A DNA stretch of 64,000 nucleotides from Streptomyces sp. MA5143a (GCF_900290235.1 NZ_OLMK01000077.1:1-64000); one strand, 5' to 3'; shown: positions 16,393-24,930, numbered from the stretch's first letter. Program-made: numbers and translations. Notes: a model not told the origin generated them from the letters alone.

Positions 16393-17921
16393 TGGTCTTC
16401 TCCGCTCGCGATGGTCTCCAGGATCCTGCTGGTGGTGATCTCCGGCCCGTTGGTCAGGCGCGCCACCAGCTTGCGGTCGCGCAGCACGCCGATGGTGTGG
16501 CTGAGGCGGAGGACCTCCTCCAGCTCGGCCGCGATGTAGAGCACGGACATGCCGTCCTCGGAGAGGGACACCACGAGTTTCTGGATCTCCGCCTTGGCGC
16601 CGATGTCGATGCCGCGCGTGGGCTCGTCGAGGATCAGCAGCTTGGGCTGGGTGATCAGCCAGCGGGCGAGCAGCACCTTCTGCTGGTTGCCGCCGCTGAG
16701 CTGGCCGACGCGGGCCTCGGGGTTGGCGGGGCGGATGTCGAGGGCCTTGATGTACTTGGCCACGAGTTCGTCGCGCTGCGCGGCCGGGATGGGCCGGGTC
16801 CAGCCGCGGGCCGCCTGGAGGGCGAGGATGATGTTCTCCCGCACCGTCAGGTCCGGTACGAGGCCCTCGGCCTTGCGGTTCTCCGAGCAGAACGCGACCC
16901 CGGCGCCGATGGCGTCGTTGGGGGCGTTCATCGGGACCTGCTTGCCGCCCACGGCGACCTTGCCGCTGTCGGGCTGGTCGGCGCCGAACAGCAGCCGGGC
17001 GAGTTCGGTGCGGCCCGAGCCGAGCAGTCCGGCGAGGCCCACGACCTCGCCCTTCTTGATCTCCAGGTCGAAGGGGGCGATACCACCGGTGCGGCCGAGT
17101 CCCTCGGCGTGCAGCAGGGTCTCGCCGACGTCCGCGCGCAGCTGGTGCTCGTGGAGCTCCTCCAGCTTGTCCAGCTCCTTGCCGATCATGAGCTGGATGA
17201 GGCCGACCTGGTCGAGGTCGCTCACCATATGCTCGCCGACGAGGGTGCCGTTGCGCAGGACGGTCATGCGGTCGCAGATCTCGTAGATCTGGTCGAGGAA
17301 GTGGGAGACGAAGAGGATCGCCACGCCGTCGTCCTTCAACCGCCGCATGAGGCGGAAGAGTTCGAGGACCTCGTCCCGGTCGAGGCTGGACGTCGGCTCG
17401 TCGAGGACGAGTACCTTGGTGCCCTGGCCCTCGCCGTCGCCGCTGCTCACCGACCGTACGATCGCGACCAGTTGCTGCACGGCCAGGGGGTACGCGGACA
17501 GCGGGGCGGTCACGTCGATGTCGAGGCCGAGCCGGTCGACGAGCTCCGCGGCCTCCTTGCGCATCCGCTTCCACTGGATGCGGCCGAAGCGGGTGGGCTC
17601 ACGGCCGATGAAGATGTTCTCCGCCACCGACAGGTTGGGGCAGAGGTTGACCTCCTGGTAGACGGTGTTGATGCCGGCCTGCTGCGCCTGGAGGGGGCTG
17701 GCGAACCGTACGGACTTCCCGTCGAGGGTGATCGTGCCGCCGTCCAGGGAGTAGACGCCGGTCAGCACCTTGATCAGGGTGGACTTGCCGGCGCCGTTCT
17801 CGCCCATGAGGGCGTGGATCTCGCCGGGGAAGAGCCGGAAGTCGACGCCCGACAGAGCCCGTACCCCCGGAAACTCCTTGACTATGCCCGTCATCTCCAG
17901 GACGGGCCGTGGCTCTGCCAT
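16389..17921 (-). CDS. Sugar ABC importer ATP-binding protein, YtfR type
   Basis: A 510-residue protein with two fused ABC domains. The first has Walker A GENGAGKST and Walker B VLVLDEPTSSLD but a degenerate signature (SAYPLAVQQLVAIVRS instead of LSxGQQQ). The second has a degenerate Walker A (GLLGSGRTEL), the signature LSGGNQQKV and Walker B LLILDEPTRGIDIG. This asymmetry is normal for the family, where one ATP site hydrolyses. It energises the two permeases and is separated from the binding-protein gene by a stem-loop at 17954-18000. Confidence 0.93.
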   Translation of the reverse strand: MAEPRPVLEMTGIVKEFPGVRALSGVDFRLFPGEIHALMGENGAGKSTLIKVLTGVYSLDGGTITLDGKSVRFASPLQAQQAGINTVYQEVNLCPNLSVAENIFIGREPTRFGRIQWKRMRKEAAELVDRLGLDIDVTAPLSAYPLAVQQLVAIVRSVSSGDGEGQGTKVLVLDEPTSSLDRDEVLELFRLMRRLKDDGVAILFVSHFLDQIYEICDRMTVLRNGTLVGEHMVSDLDQVGLIQLMIGKELDKLEELHEHQLRADVGETLLHAEGLGRTGGIAPFDLEIKKGEVVGLAGLLGSGRTELARLLFGADQPDSGKVAVGGKQVPMNAPNDAIGAGVAFCSENRKAEGLVPDLTVRENIILALQAARGWTRPIPAAQRDELVAKYIKALDIRPANPEARVGQLSGGNQQKVLLARWLITQPKLLILDEPTRGIDIGAKAEIQKLVVSLSEDGMSVLYIAAELEEVLRLSHTIGVLRDRKLVARLTNGPEITTSRILETIASGEDQ

Positions 17922-17953
17922 GGCAGCGCTCCTCTTGGATTTCGTTCAGGCCC

Positions 17954-18000
17954 GCAGGGAGCCCCGGGACCGAGGGATCGGTCGGCCGGAGGCTCCCTGC
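17954..18000 (-). terminator. Intercistronic nested stem-loop between binding protein and ATPase
   Basis: Outer arms GCAGGGAGCC (17954-17963) and GGCTCCCTGC (17991-18000) enclose an inner hairpin GACCGA-N4-TCGGTC (17968-17983). In binding-protein operons such structures protect the upstream mRNA or attenuate downstream genes, giving an excess of binding protein. Confidence 0.7.
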
Positions 18001-18013
18001 CGGAAGGTGCGGG

Positions 18014-19024
18014 TCAGTACTTGCGGGTGGGGAGGGCGTCCTTGGCCTGGTCCTGCATGAAGTCGCTCTCCTTGGTCTTGATCCAGCGCTCGACCGAGCC
18101 GCCGTCCTTGACCGTCTTCACGACCTCCATCAGCTGGGGGCCGAGCAGCGGGTTGCACTCGACGATGGCGTTGATCTTGCCCTCGGACATGGCCACGAAG
18201 CCGTCCTTCACGCCGTCGATCGAGACGATCAGGATGTCCTTGCCGGGCTTCTTGCCGGCCGCCTCGATGGACTGGATGGCGCCGATGGCCATGTCGTCGT
18301 TGTGCGCGAAGAGGACGTCGATGTCCGGGTTGGACTGGAGGAAGGCCGCCATGACCTGCTTGCCGCCGGCGCGGGTGAAGTCACCGGTCTGCGTGACGAC
18401 GATCTTCCAGTCGTCCTTGTGCTCCGCGTCCATGACCTCCTTGAAGCCCTTGGCGCGCTCGATCGCGGGGGCGGAACCGGTGGTGCCCTCCAGCTGGGCG
18501 ATCTTCACCTTGCCCTTGTGGCCGGCCTTCTCCAGGACCTTCTCCAGGATCTTGGCGGCGCGACGGCCCTCGTCCGTGAAGTCGGAGCCCACCAGGGTCA
18601 CGAACAGGGACTCGTCCTTGGTCTCCACGGAGCGGTCGGTGAGGACCACCGGGATCTTCGCGGCCTTGGCCTCCTGGAGCACCGCGTCCCAGCCGGTGAC
18701 CTTCACCGGCGAGAAGGCGATGACGTCCACCTTCTGCGCGATGAAGCTGCGGATCGCGGAGATCTGGTTCTCCTGCTTCTGCTGGGCGTCGGAGAACTTC
18801 AGGTTGTAACCCGCCTCCTTGGCCGCCGACTTGACCGAGTCGGTGTTGGCGCTGCGCCAGCCGGACTCGGAGCCGACCTGGGAGAAGCCGAGGGTGATCT
18901 TCTTGTCACCGCCGCCGCCGGAGGAACCACCGGTGCCGCCCCCGTCCTCCTTCGCGCAGGCCGCCAGACCCGTCGCTGCCGCCACGCCGACCGCCGCGGT
19001 GAGGAAGTTCCTTCTGTTGAGCAT
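18014..19024 (-). CDS. Sugar-binding lipoprotein of ABC importer, YtfQ type
   Basis: A 336-residue periplasmic-binding-protein-like lipoprotein. The N-terminus (LNRRNFLTAAVGVAAATG) has a twin-Arg-like RR followed by the lipobox LAAC, then a Gly/Ser linker. The mature part is a ribose-binding-like (PBP1) fold: GFSQVGSESGWR, VDVIAFSPVKVTGW, DIDVLFAHNDDMAIGA and ILIVSIDGVKDGF are typical of YtfQ (galactofuranose-binding). The ATG at 19024 has AAAGGAGAAG upstream. A distant match to the IclR-type box (TTCGAAATGTCG, 19111-19122) lies about 90 bases upstream. Confidence 0.92.
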   Translation of the reverse strand: MLNRRNFLTAAVGVAAATGLAACAKEDGGGTGGSSGGGGDKKITLGFSQVGSESGWRSANTDSVKSAAKEAGYNLKFSDAQQKQENQISAIRSFIAQKVDVIAFSPVKVTGWDAVLQEAKAAKIPVVLTDRSVETKDESLFVTLVGSDFTDEGRRAAKILEKVLEKAGHKGKVKIAQLEGTTGSAPAIERAKGFKEVMDAEHKDDWKIVVTQTGDFTRAGGKQVMAAFLQSNPDIDVLFAHNDDMAIGAIQSIEAAGKKPGKDILIVSIDGVKDGFVAMSEGKINAIVECNPLLGPQLMEVVKTVKDGGSVERWIKTKESDFMQDQAKDALPTRKY

Positions 19025-19176
19025 GTGTCTTCTCCTTTGAAGAGCCGGTCCGGGTGGACCTGCTGGTACTGGGTGGACCGGCCGCATGACGTCCAGCCTG
19101 TCGATCATCGTTCGAAATGTCGGCCGTACTGAGGGATGCTGAGGAATGGTCAATTCGGGGTGGGTGGGACGCCGGG

Positions 19177-20226
19177 TCAGCCGGGTGGTGCGGTCCCCGG
19201 CGGGGACGCGTACGGGTAGGTGCTGGCCCGGACGACGAGTTGGGGTTCGATGGCGATGCGGGTCGGACCCGAGGGGGTCCGGCCCTCGATCAGGTCCAGG
19301 AGCAGTGCGATGCTCCGTTGGCCCACCGCGGAGAAGTCCTGTCGGACCGTGGTGAGCGGTGGTGCGAAGAACTCCGACTCGGGGATGTCGTCGTAGCCGA
19401 CCACGGCGACGTCCTGGGGAGTGCGTACGCCGGCCTCGCGCAGGGCCCGCAACACCCCCAGGGCCATCTGGTCGTTGGCTACGAAGACGGCGGTCAGACC
19501 ACGGCCCACCCAGCCGGCGAGTTCCTGGCCCGCACGGTAACCCGAAAGCGGGCTCCAGTCACCCCTCAGGGGCATCGGCGGTTCCACGCCTGCCTCTTCG
19601 AGGGTCTCCCGCCAGCCGACGACCCGGTCGGCGGCCTCCTGCCAGTCCTCGGGACCGGCGAGGTGCCAGACCGTACGGTGGCCGGCGGCCAGCAGGTGAC
19701 CGGTGGCGAGCCGGGCACCGAGGTACTGGTCGACGTTGGCGCTCGGGACCGTGGACGCGGAGCCCGTGCCCACGGCCACCACCGGGAAGGGGCGGCGGAG
19801 TTCGGCGAGGGCCTCGACCGCCGACCGCTGCGGGGCGATGGCGATCACACCCTCCACCCCGCCGTCGCTGAGGTGGTCCAGAGCCTCGGAGAGGGTTTCC
19901 ACGGTCAGCTTGCGCAGACTGACCGTCGAGACCAGGTACCCCTCGGCCCGGGCCGCCTCCTCCAGCGCGAACAGGGTGCTGGCCGGTCCGTAGAGCGTGG
20001 TGTTCGAGGCCACCACACCCAGGGTCCGGGTGCGCCGGGTGGCCAGGGCCCGCGCGGAGGAGTTGCGACGGTAGCCCATCTCCTCGATCGCGCGCTGCAC
20101 CCTGGCGCGGGTCTCGTCCCGCACGTTGGGGTGGTCCCCCAGGACCCGGGAGACGGTCTGGTGGGACACCCCCGCGAGGCGGGCGACGTCCGCCATGGTG
20201 GGCGGCCGGAGCGGTGAGTGTGTCAC
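19177..20226 (-). CDS. LacI-family transcriptional regulator
   Basis: A 349-residue LacI-type repressor. The DNA-binding domain is MADVARLAGVSHQTVSRVLGDHPNVRDETRARVQRAI, with the hinge helix at SSARALATRRT. The effector domain has the sugar-binding PBP1 fold (VFVANDQMALGVLRAL, VAVVGYDDIPESEFFAPPLTTVRQ). The GTG start at 20226 has GAGGAGG seven bases upstream; the longer ATG form at 20301 has no such site. It lies directly upstream of, and parallel to, the YtfQ-type importer operon, so that operon is the probable target, with its sugar as inducer. A LacI-type operator is found at 20418-20435. Confidence 0.92.
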   Translation of the reverse strand: MTHSPLRPPTMADVARLAGVSHQTVSRVLGDHPNVRDETRARVQRAIEEMGYRRNSSARALATRRTRTLGVVASNTTLYGPASTLFALEEAARAEGYLVSTVSLRKLTVETLSEALDHLSDGGVEGVIAIAPQRSAVEALAELRRPFPVVAVGTGSASTVPSANVDQYLGARLATGHLLAAGHRTVWHLAGPEDWQEAADRVVGWRETLEEAGVEPPMPLRGDWSPLSGYRAGQELAGWVGRGLTAVFVANDQMALGVLRALREAGVRTPQDVAVVGYDDIPESEFFAPPLTTVRQDFSAVGQRSIALLLDLIEGRTPSGPTRIAIEPQLVVRASTYPYASPPGTAPPG

Positions 20227-20417
20227 GGCCGCACCTCCTCGGCGGTCGTCGGCGGATAAGACCTCTGCTGCGGGCGGAGCGCTCCGCGTCGGCGGTTTCA
20301 CGCCGGGGTTCCGGACGTTCCCATGGCACCGGCGGGGAAAGCGGGTTGGAGTACTGCTGGCATGACGCTCGTACCTCCTCGGGTGCCGTCGAGAATCGAC
20401 TGGTGAATGCGGACGTC

Positions 20418-20435
20418 ATTGTGAGCGCTAACAAT
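20418..20435. promoter_or_regulatory. LacI-type operator
   Basis: ATTGTGAGCGCTAACAAT is a near-perfect palindrome around a central GC and resembles the lac operator. It lies 192 bases upstream of the LacI gene start, in a locally A+T-richer patch, and probably binds that regulator. Confidence 0.8.
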
Positions 20436-20780
20436 TCCCGCGGGTCAAGAGGGCTGCGGCAGGGAAGTCGTCACGGTTGAGTAACGCGACCTCCCGCCCG
20501 GGTCGCGCCGGGCCCCTTCCCGGACGCGCGTTACGCCCATGAAAAACGCCCAGGTCCTGCGGTGTTGACACCACGAGCCCTCGCTTCACCACCCCCGCCG
20601 AGCGCCTCTCGGGCCACCGCTGTGGACATGCGCCACGGAGGTGTTCGCGACACCATCGCCGAGCCCATGAGGCCCTGCGCGAGGGCCCTCAAGAGCCGCC
20701 ACGGGACCGGGATCGAGCCTGTGACGCCGGGTGCCGTTGAGGGGCGCTCACGGCGGCTTCGAGGCGGGTGCGCGGGCGGC

Positions 20781-20830
20781 TTCGGGGCGGCCCCGGGGGC
20801 TTCGGGGCGGCCCCGGGGGCTTCGGGGCGG
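20781..20830. repeat. 20-bp tandem repeat, 2.5 copies
   Basis: The 20-base unit TTCGGGGCGGCCCCGGGGGC occurs at 20781-20800 and 20801-20820, followed by a half copy. It is itself strongly self-complementary. Confidence 0.9.
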
Positions 20831-21370
20831 GGGTGCGCGGGGGCTTTGGGGGGCGCGGGGGTGGGGCGGGGTGCGCGCGGGTGCCGGCGGGTGTTGCTCA
20901 GGCTTCGGGGAGAGCCCCGTCGGGGCCGAGGGTGGACCACCCCGGCCGCGCCGAGGTCAGCTCGGGCCCGCGGCCTCGCCGGGTTCGCCGTCCGGTCCCG
21001 CACCGACGTCCTGACCTGCGCTCATGCCGGGCCGGCGGCCACCGCCACCGGCCCCTGGGAGAGCCCTCGCGCCCGACGGGCCCGCCCGCCGGGAAACCGT
21101 GCTCTGCCGGCGCTCCCAGCAGGAACTCCGCGCCTTGGAGGCGCCGCCCGACGACAGTTTTGCGCCAACGAGCAGCAGCCAACAGGAATTCCGCCCGCCA
21201 CAGCACCACGAGGCAGGATCCCGCACGCCACAGCGCCGCTCGGCGGAATCCCGCACCTCACGAGCACCCAGCCAGGACGGGATCCCCGCGCCCTCACGAG
21301 CACCCAGCCAGAACGGGATCCACGCACCCTCAGGGACGCCCAGCCAGGTCCGAACCGCCCGCACCCGCAC

Positions 21371-21522
21371 GAGCACCCAGCCAGGACGGAACCGCCCGCA
21401 CCCGCACGAGCACCCAGCCAGGACGGAACCGCCCGCACCCGCACGCCGCAGGCCATCCGGCAGGGCACCGCACGCCGCAGGCCATCCGGCAGGGCACCGC
21501 ACGCCGCAGGCGACCCGGCAGG
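21371..21522. repeat. 37-bp and 29-bp tandem repeats
   Basis: Two exact 37-base units (21371-21407 and 21408-21444) start with GAGCACCCAGCCAGGACGG. They are directly followed by two exact 29-base units (21445-21473 and 21474-21502) starting with GCCGCAGGCCATCCGG, plus a partial third. Diverged copies of the first family extend left to about 21260. Confidence 0.88.
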
Positions 21523-21564
21523 TCCACGCGCCACGGATCCCCGCCGCGCAAGCCCCGCTCAGCC

Positions 21565-22392
21565 CTACGAGCACCACCACAGAAAGCGCGTGCAGGTTTC
21601 GGACGGGGACGGGGTGGGCGTGGGCTTCGGGGTGGTGGGGGCCGAGTTCGGGGGGTCGGGGTCCTGCGGGGCCTCGGTCTCGGCGGGGGCCGCGGCCGTG
21701 GGGCGGACCGAGGCGTTCGACGCGGAACGGTCCTTCGGCTTGTCCTCGCCCTCGGCGTCCTCGTCGTCCTTGGACTTGCGGGACTTCGAGGCGGACGGCG
21801 AGGGCGAGTCGTCCGGCGACGTGCCCTCCGCGCCGTCCGCCCCGCCCACACCGGAGTCGCCGTCCGGCCCGCCCTCCGCCGAGTCCGCCGGCGACGGGGT
21901 GACCGCGTCGTCCACGGACGCCGCGTTCGGGTGCGACGGCGGTGCCTCCATGCCGAGTTCGGCGAGGCTCAGCCCGCCCGCGGCGAGCACCAGCCCCGCC
22001 CCGACCAGCAACAGACGCTTGCGACGGCGGCGGTGCGCGGCCGCCCGCCGGTCCCGCCGGGCGGCACGGTCGCCGCGTTCGCGGCCCGTGGACCGGGACC
22101 GGGCGGCGCGGGCGGCCCGGCGCCCGCCGGCGTTCACCTCACCGTCGCCCTCACGCGCCTCACCGTCGCCTTCGCGCGCTTCGCCGTACACATCCACTTC
22201 GTCGCGCTCACGCGCTTCATCACGCTCATGCGTTTCGTCGCGCTCGTACGCTTCGCCGCGTTCCTCCGTGGTGAAGGCGTCCGATTCGGGCGATGCGCCC
22301 ATGTACGACCGGCTCTCTTCAGCCGGTGCGCCGCACCCGGGACAAGCCAGGGCGCCGTTGAGGTGCCGTTGGCACGGGTGGCAGTAGTCCAT
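21565..22392 (-). CDS. SCO2400-family membrane protein with zinc-ribbon start
   Basis: A 275-residue protein of the SCO2400 family, whose function is unknown. It starts MDYCHPCQRHLNGALACPGCG, a four-Cys zinc-ribbon-like module. A charged region of Glu/Arg/Asp repeats (ERDETHERDEARERDE and similar) and an Arg-rich stretch follow. A single transmembrane helix (RLLLVGAGLVLAAGGLSL, about 130-148) leads to a Ser/Pro/Asp/Lys-rich extracytoplasmic tail ending in TCTRFLWWCS. The domain order suggests a membrane-anchored cytoplasmic zinc module with an extended outer tail. Confidence 0.85.
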   Translation of the reverse strand: MDYCHPCQRHLNGALACPGCGAPAEESRSYMGASPESDAFTTEERGEAYERDETHERDEARERDEVDVYGEAREGDGEAREGDGEVNAGGRRAARAARSRSTGRERGDRAARRDRRAAAHRRRRKRLLLVGAGLVLAAGGLSLAELGMEAPPSHPNAASVDDAVTPSPADSAEGGPDGDSGVGGADGAEGTSPDDSPSPSASKSRKSKDDEDAEGEDKPKDRSASNASVRPTAAAPAETEAPQDPDPPNSAPTTPKPTPTPSPSETCTRFLWWCS

Positions 22393-22548
22393 GACGCCGG
22401 AAGATTATTTGGCGCGCCGGTGACGTTCCGAGGCGTCCTCGTGAAAGTTGTGTAGGAACCTCGTGTACTGGCGGGTCAGGACGGCTCAAGCCCTGCTCAT
22501 CGCCCACCTTCGGGACCTTCGTGACGAGACTGTTGTGTGTTCGACCCA

Positions 22549-22578
22549 TTGACACTAAGAGCGCGTCGTCCTTACTGT
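22549..22578 (+). promoter_or_regulatory. Promoter of the sugar-acid catabolic operon
   Basis: TTGACA (22549-22554, perfect -35) is separated by 18 bases from TACTGT (22573-22578). Transcription would start near 22585, just before the IclR-type palindromes at 22588-22614, 60 bases from the GTG at 22642. Confidence 0.7.
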
Positions 22579-22587
22579 CGCGCCAGC

Positions 22588-22614
22588 ATTTCGAACGAGC
22601 TTCGAAATTTCGAA
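22588..22614. promoter_or_regulatory. Double IclR-type operator
   Basis: Two overlapping perfect palindromes are present: ATTTCGAA-N5-TTCGAAAT (22589-22609) and TTCGAAATTTCGAA (22601-22614). They sit at the likely transcription start, a position for repression. The same box recurs before the IclR gene (48974-48990) and the U32-like gene (24917-24930). Confidence 0.8.
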
Positions 22615-22641
22615 CAGAACCGATGAAGGACAGGGAGCACC

Positions 22642-23805
22642 GTGCGCATCACGGGAATCAGCACACACGTGGTCGGAACGCCGTGGCGGAACCTGACCTA
22701 CGTCCAGGTGCACACCGACGAGGGACTCACCGGAGTCGGCGAGACCCGCATGCTGGGCCACACCGACGCCTTGCTCGGCTACTTGCGTGAGGCGGAGGTC
22801 AACCACATTCTCGGGTCCGACCCGTTCGCTGTCGAGGATCTCGTCAAGCGGATGAAGTACGGCGACTACGGTCGGGCCGGCGAGATCGTGATGTCCGGCA
22901 TCGCCGTCATCGAGATGGCCTGCTGGGACATCAAGGGCAAGGCCCTCGGCGTCCCGGTGTGGCAGCTGCTCGGCGGCAAGGTCACCGACAAGGTCAAGGC
23001 GTACGCGAACGGTTGGTACACCACCGAGCGCACGCCGGAGGCGTACCACAAGGCGGCGCGGGGCGTCATGGAGCGCGGCTACCGGGCGCTCAAGATCGAC
23101 CCCTTCGGCACCGGCCACTTCGAACTCGACCACCAGCAGAGCCTGTACGCCGTCTCGCTGATCGAGGCCGTGCGGGACGCCATCGGCCCGGAAGCCGAGC
23201 TGATGCTGGAGATGCACGGCCGGTTCTCCCCGTCCACCGCGGTCCGACTGGCCAAGGAACTGGCCCCCTTCAAGCCCGCGTGGCTGGAGGAGCCGGTGCC
23301 GCCGGAGAACCTGAAGGCGCTGGAGAAGGTCGCCGCCAAGGTGGACATGCCGGTCGCCACGGGCGAGCGCATCCACGACCGGATCGAGTTCCGGGAGCTC
23401 TTCGAGAGCCAGGCCGTGGACATCATCCAGCCGGACGTCGGCCACATCGGCGGCATCTGGGAGACCCGCAAGCTGGCCGCGACCGCCGAGACCCACTACA
23501 TGCTGGTCGCGCCGCACAACGTGGGCGGCCCGGTGCTGACCGCCGCCTCGCTCCAGGTCGGCTTCACCGCGCCGAACTTCAAGATCCTGGAGCACTTCAA
23601 CGACTTCGCGGACGCGGACATCAAGAAGGTCATCAAGGGCGCCCCGCAGGTCAACCCCGAGGACGGCTGCTTCCACCTGTCCCACGAGCCGGGCCTCGGC
23701 GTCGAACTGGACGTGGACGCGGCGGCGGAGTTCCCGCAGCAGCAGGCCCGCTTCGACCTGTGGGCCGAGGGCTGGGAGCAGCGCAAGCCCAAGGGGACCC
23801 AGTGA
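22642..23805 (+). CDS. Enolase-superfamily sugar-acid dehydratase (galactonate-dehydratase-like)
   Basis: A 387-residue mandelate racemase/muconate lactonising enzyme-type protein. Such enzymes remove water from aldonic acids to give 2-keto-3-deoxy sugar acids. The capping domain is RITGISTHVVGTPWRNLTYVQV and GETRMLGH. The barrel has YRALKIDPFG (about 150-160), metal ligands in MLEMHGR, WLEEPVPP and ATGERIHDR, the IIQPDVGHIGGI strand (about 260) and the base-bearing APHNVGGP (about 292). HGR after the first ligand resembles D-galactonate and arabinonate/fuconate dehydratases. It starts with GTG after GGGAG, heads a catabolic block and overlaps the next gene by four bases. Confidence 0.85.
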   Translation: MRITGISTHVVGTPWRNLTYVQVHTDEGLTGVGETRMLGHTDALLGYLREAEVNHILGSDPFAVEDLVKRMKYGDYGRAGEIVMSGIAVIEMACWDIKGKALGVPVWQLLGGKVTDKVKAYANGWYTTERTPEAYHKAARGVMERGYRALKIDPFGTGHFELDHQQSLYAVSLIEAVRDAIGPEAELMLEMHGRFSPSTAVRLAKELAPFKPAWLEEPVPPENLKALEKVAAKVDMPVATGERIHDRIEFRELFESQAVDIIQPDVGHIGGIWETRKLAATAETHYMLVAPHNVGGPVLTAASLQVGFTAPNFKILEHFNDFADADIKKVIKGAPQVNPEDGCFHLSHEPGLGVELDVDAAAEFPQQQARFDLWAEGWEQRKPKGTQ

Positions 23806-24824
23806 CGACCTCGCCCGACGCGGCCAGCGCCGTCGTCATCGAGGCTCCGGGCGAGCACCGGCTCGTCCCGCACGAGCCTCGGCAACCCGCGGCGGGCGAA
23901 GCACTGGTCCGTGTCCACGCCTCCGGGATCTGCGGCAGCGACCGCGAGGTGTATCAGGGCAACAGGCCCGAGGGATACGTCCGTTACCCCCTCGTCCCGG
24001 GTCATGAGTGGTCCGGGACGGTGGTCTCCGTCGGCGACGGCGTTCCTTCAAGTCTCGTAGGCCGCAAGGTCGTGGGCGAGGGCTTCCGGAACTGCCAGGT
24101 GTGCGACCGCTGCCACGCTGGCGAGACCACGCTGTGCTCGGCGGGGTACGAGGAGACCGGCTTCACCCAGCCGGGCGCCATGGCCACCACACTGACGCTT
24201 CCCGCCCGTTTGCTGCACGTTCTCCCGGACGACGCCGATCTGACGGCGGCGGCGCTGCTGGAGCCGGCCGCGTGCATCGCGGCGGCCGCGCTCAAGGCCA
24301 ACGCGGTCCCCGGGGAGCGGGTGGCCGTCGTGGGCACCGGCACCCTTGGAATGTTCGCCGTTCAGTTCTTGAAGGCGGCGTCCCCGGCCGAGCTGCTCGT
24401 CGTGGGCACCCGTCCGGACCGTGCGGAACTGTCCCGGCGGTTCGGCGCCTCGGACTTCCGCACGAAGGACGAGGAGCTGCCCGGCGACTTCGACGTCGTC
24501 ATCGAGACCGCCGGTTCCGCGGACGCGGCGGTCACCGCCGCCGCGCTGCTGCGGCGCGGCGGACGGCTGGTCCTGACAGGCATCCCGGCGTCGGGCGCGG
24601 ACGGCCTCGACCCGACGGACCTCGTCGTACGGCAGCTGGAGGTGCACACCGTGTTCGGGGCGCCTCCGGACGCCTGGGCGCACACGGTCCGGGTCTTCGG
24701 GGCAGGGCTCCTCGACCCGCTGCCGCTCGTCACGCACGAGCTGCCGCTGCACGAGTTCCCGGAGGCCATCGAGTTGGTGGGTTCCGGCGACCCGAAAGTC
24801 GGAAAGGTCCTCCTGCGGCCGTGA
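23802..24824 (+). CDS. Zinc-binding sugar/polyol dehydrogenase (MDR)
   Basis: A 340-residue zinc-dependent medium-chain alcohol dehydrogenase. Catalytic zinc ligands appear in ASGICGSDREVY (Cys, about 38) and VPGHEWSG (His-Glu, about 64). The structural-zinc lobe NCQVCDRCHAGETTLC has four cysteines. The NAD site is VAVVGTGTLGMFAVQ (about 168). Family members oxidise sugars or polyols such as galactitol, arabinitol or threonine-like substrates; here it may form an aldonolactone or act on a deoxy intermediate. The GTG start overlaps the dehydratase stop (GTGA), so the two are translationally coupled. Confidence 0.88.
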   Translation: MTTSPDAASAVVIEAPGEHRLVPHEPRQPAAGEALVRVHASGICGSDREVYQGNRPEGYVRYPLVPGHEWSGTVVSVGDGVPSSLVGRKVVGEGFRNCQVCDRCHAGETTLCSAGYEETGFTQPGAMATTLTLPARLLHVLPDDADLTAAALLEPAACIAAAALKANAVPGERVAVVGTGTLGMFAVQFLKAASPAELLVVGTRPDRAELSRRFGASDFRTKDEELPGDFDVVIETAGSADAAVTAAALLRRGGRLVLTGIPASGADGLDPTDLVVRQLEVHTVFGAPPDAWAHTVRVFGAGLLDPLPLVTHELPLHEFPEAIELVGSGDPKVGKVLLRP

Positions 24825-24838
24825 CACAACCCTGAGTC

Positions 24839-24880
24839 GTACGCCGGTACGGATGTCCTGACTACTCCGTACCGGCGTAC
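24839..24880. terminator. Terminator with 15-bp perfect stem
   Basis: Arms GTACGCCGGTACGGA (24839-24853) and TCCGTACCGGCGTAC (24866-24880) with a 12-base loop follow the dehydrogenase stop by 15 bases. They separate the dehydratase-dehydrogenase pair from the U32-like gene, which has its own operator. Confidence 0.85.
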
Positions 24881-24916
24881 ACCCCAAGATTTCTGTGCGA
24901 TGAGCCGCGAACCTCG

Positions 24917-24930
24917 TCCGAAATATCGAA
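24917..24930. promoter_or_regulatory. IclR-type operator before the U32-like gene
   Basis: TCCGAAATATCGAA matches TTCGAAATTTCGAA at 12 of 14 positions and lies 16-29 bases before the GTG at 24946. Confidence 0.6.

Larger units (their letters stand above)
20436..21564. other. Repeat-rich region without a convincing gene
   Basis: Between the LacI operator and the SCO2400-family gene lie 1.1 kb in which no reading frame has recognisable protein features or a credible start. Open frames exist on both strands but are low-complexity Arg/Pro/Gly/Ala. The region carries three families of short tandem repeats (20, 37 and 29 bp), listed separately. It may be a decayed gene, or a 3' region that tolerates repeat growth. 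Confidence 0.6.

Noticed and set aside
20781..21522. Possible CRISPR array in the repeat region
   Set aside because: The repeats are head-to-tail without unique spacers of constant length, and no cas genes are present.
20731..22455. 574-residue plus-strand frame over the repeat region and the SCO2400-family gene
   Set aside because: Composition is Arg/Pro/Gly/Ala noise, and it covers a clearly real minus-strand gene with a zinc ribbon and membrane helix.
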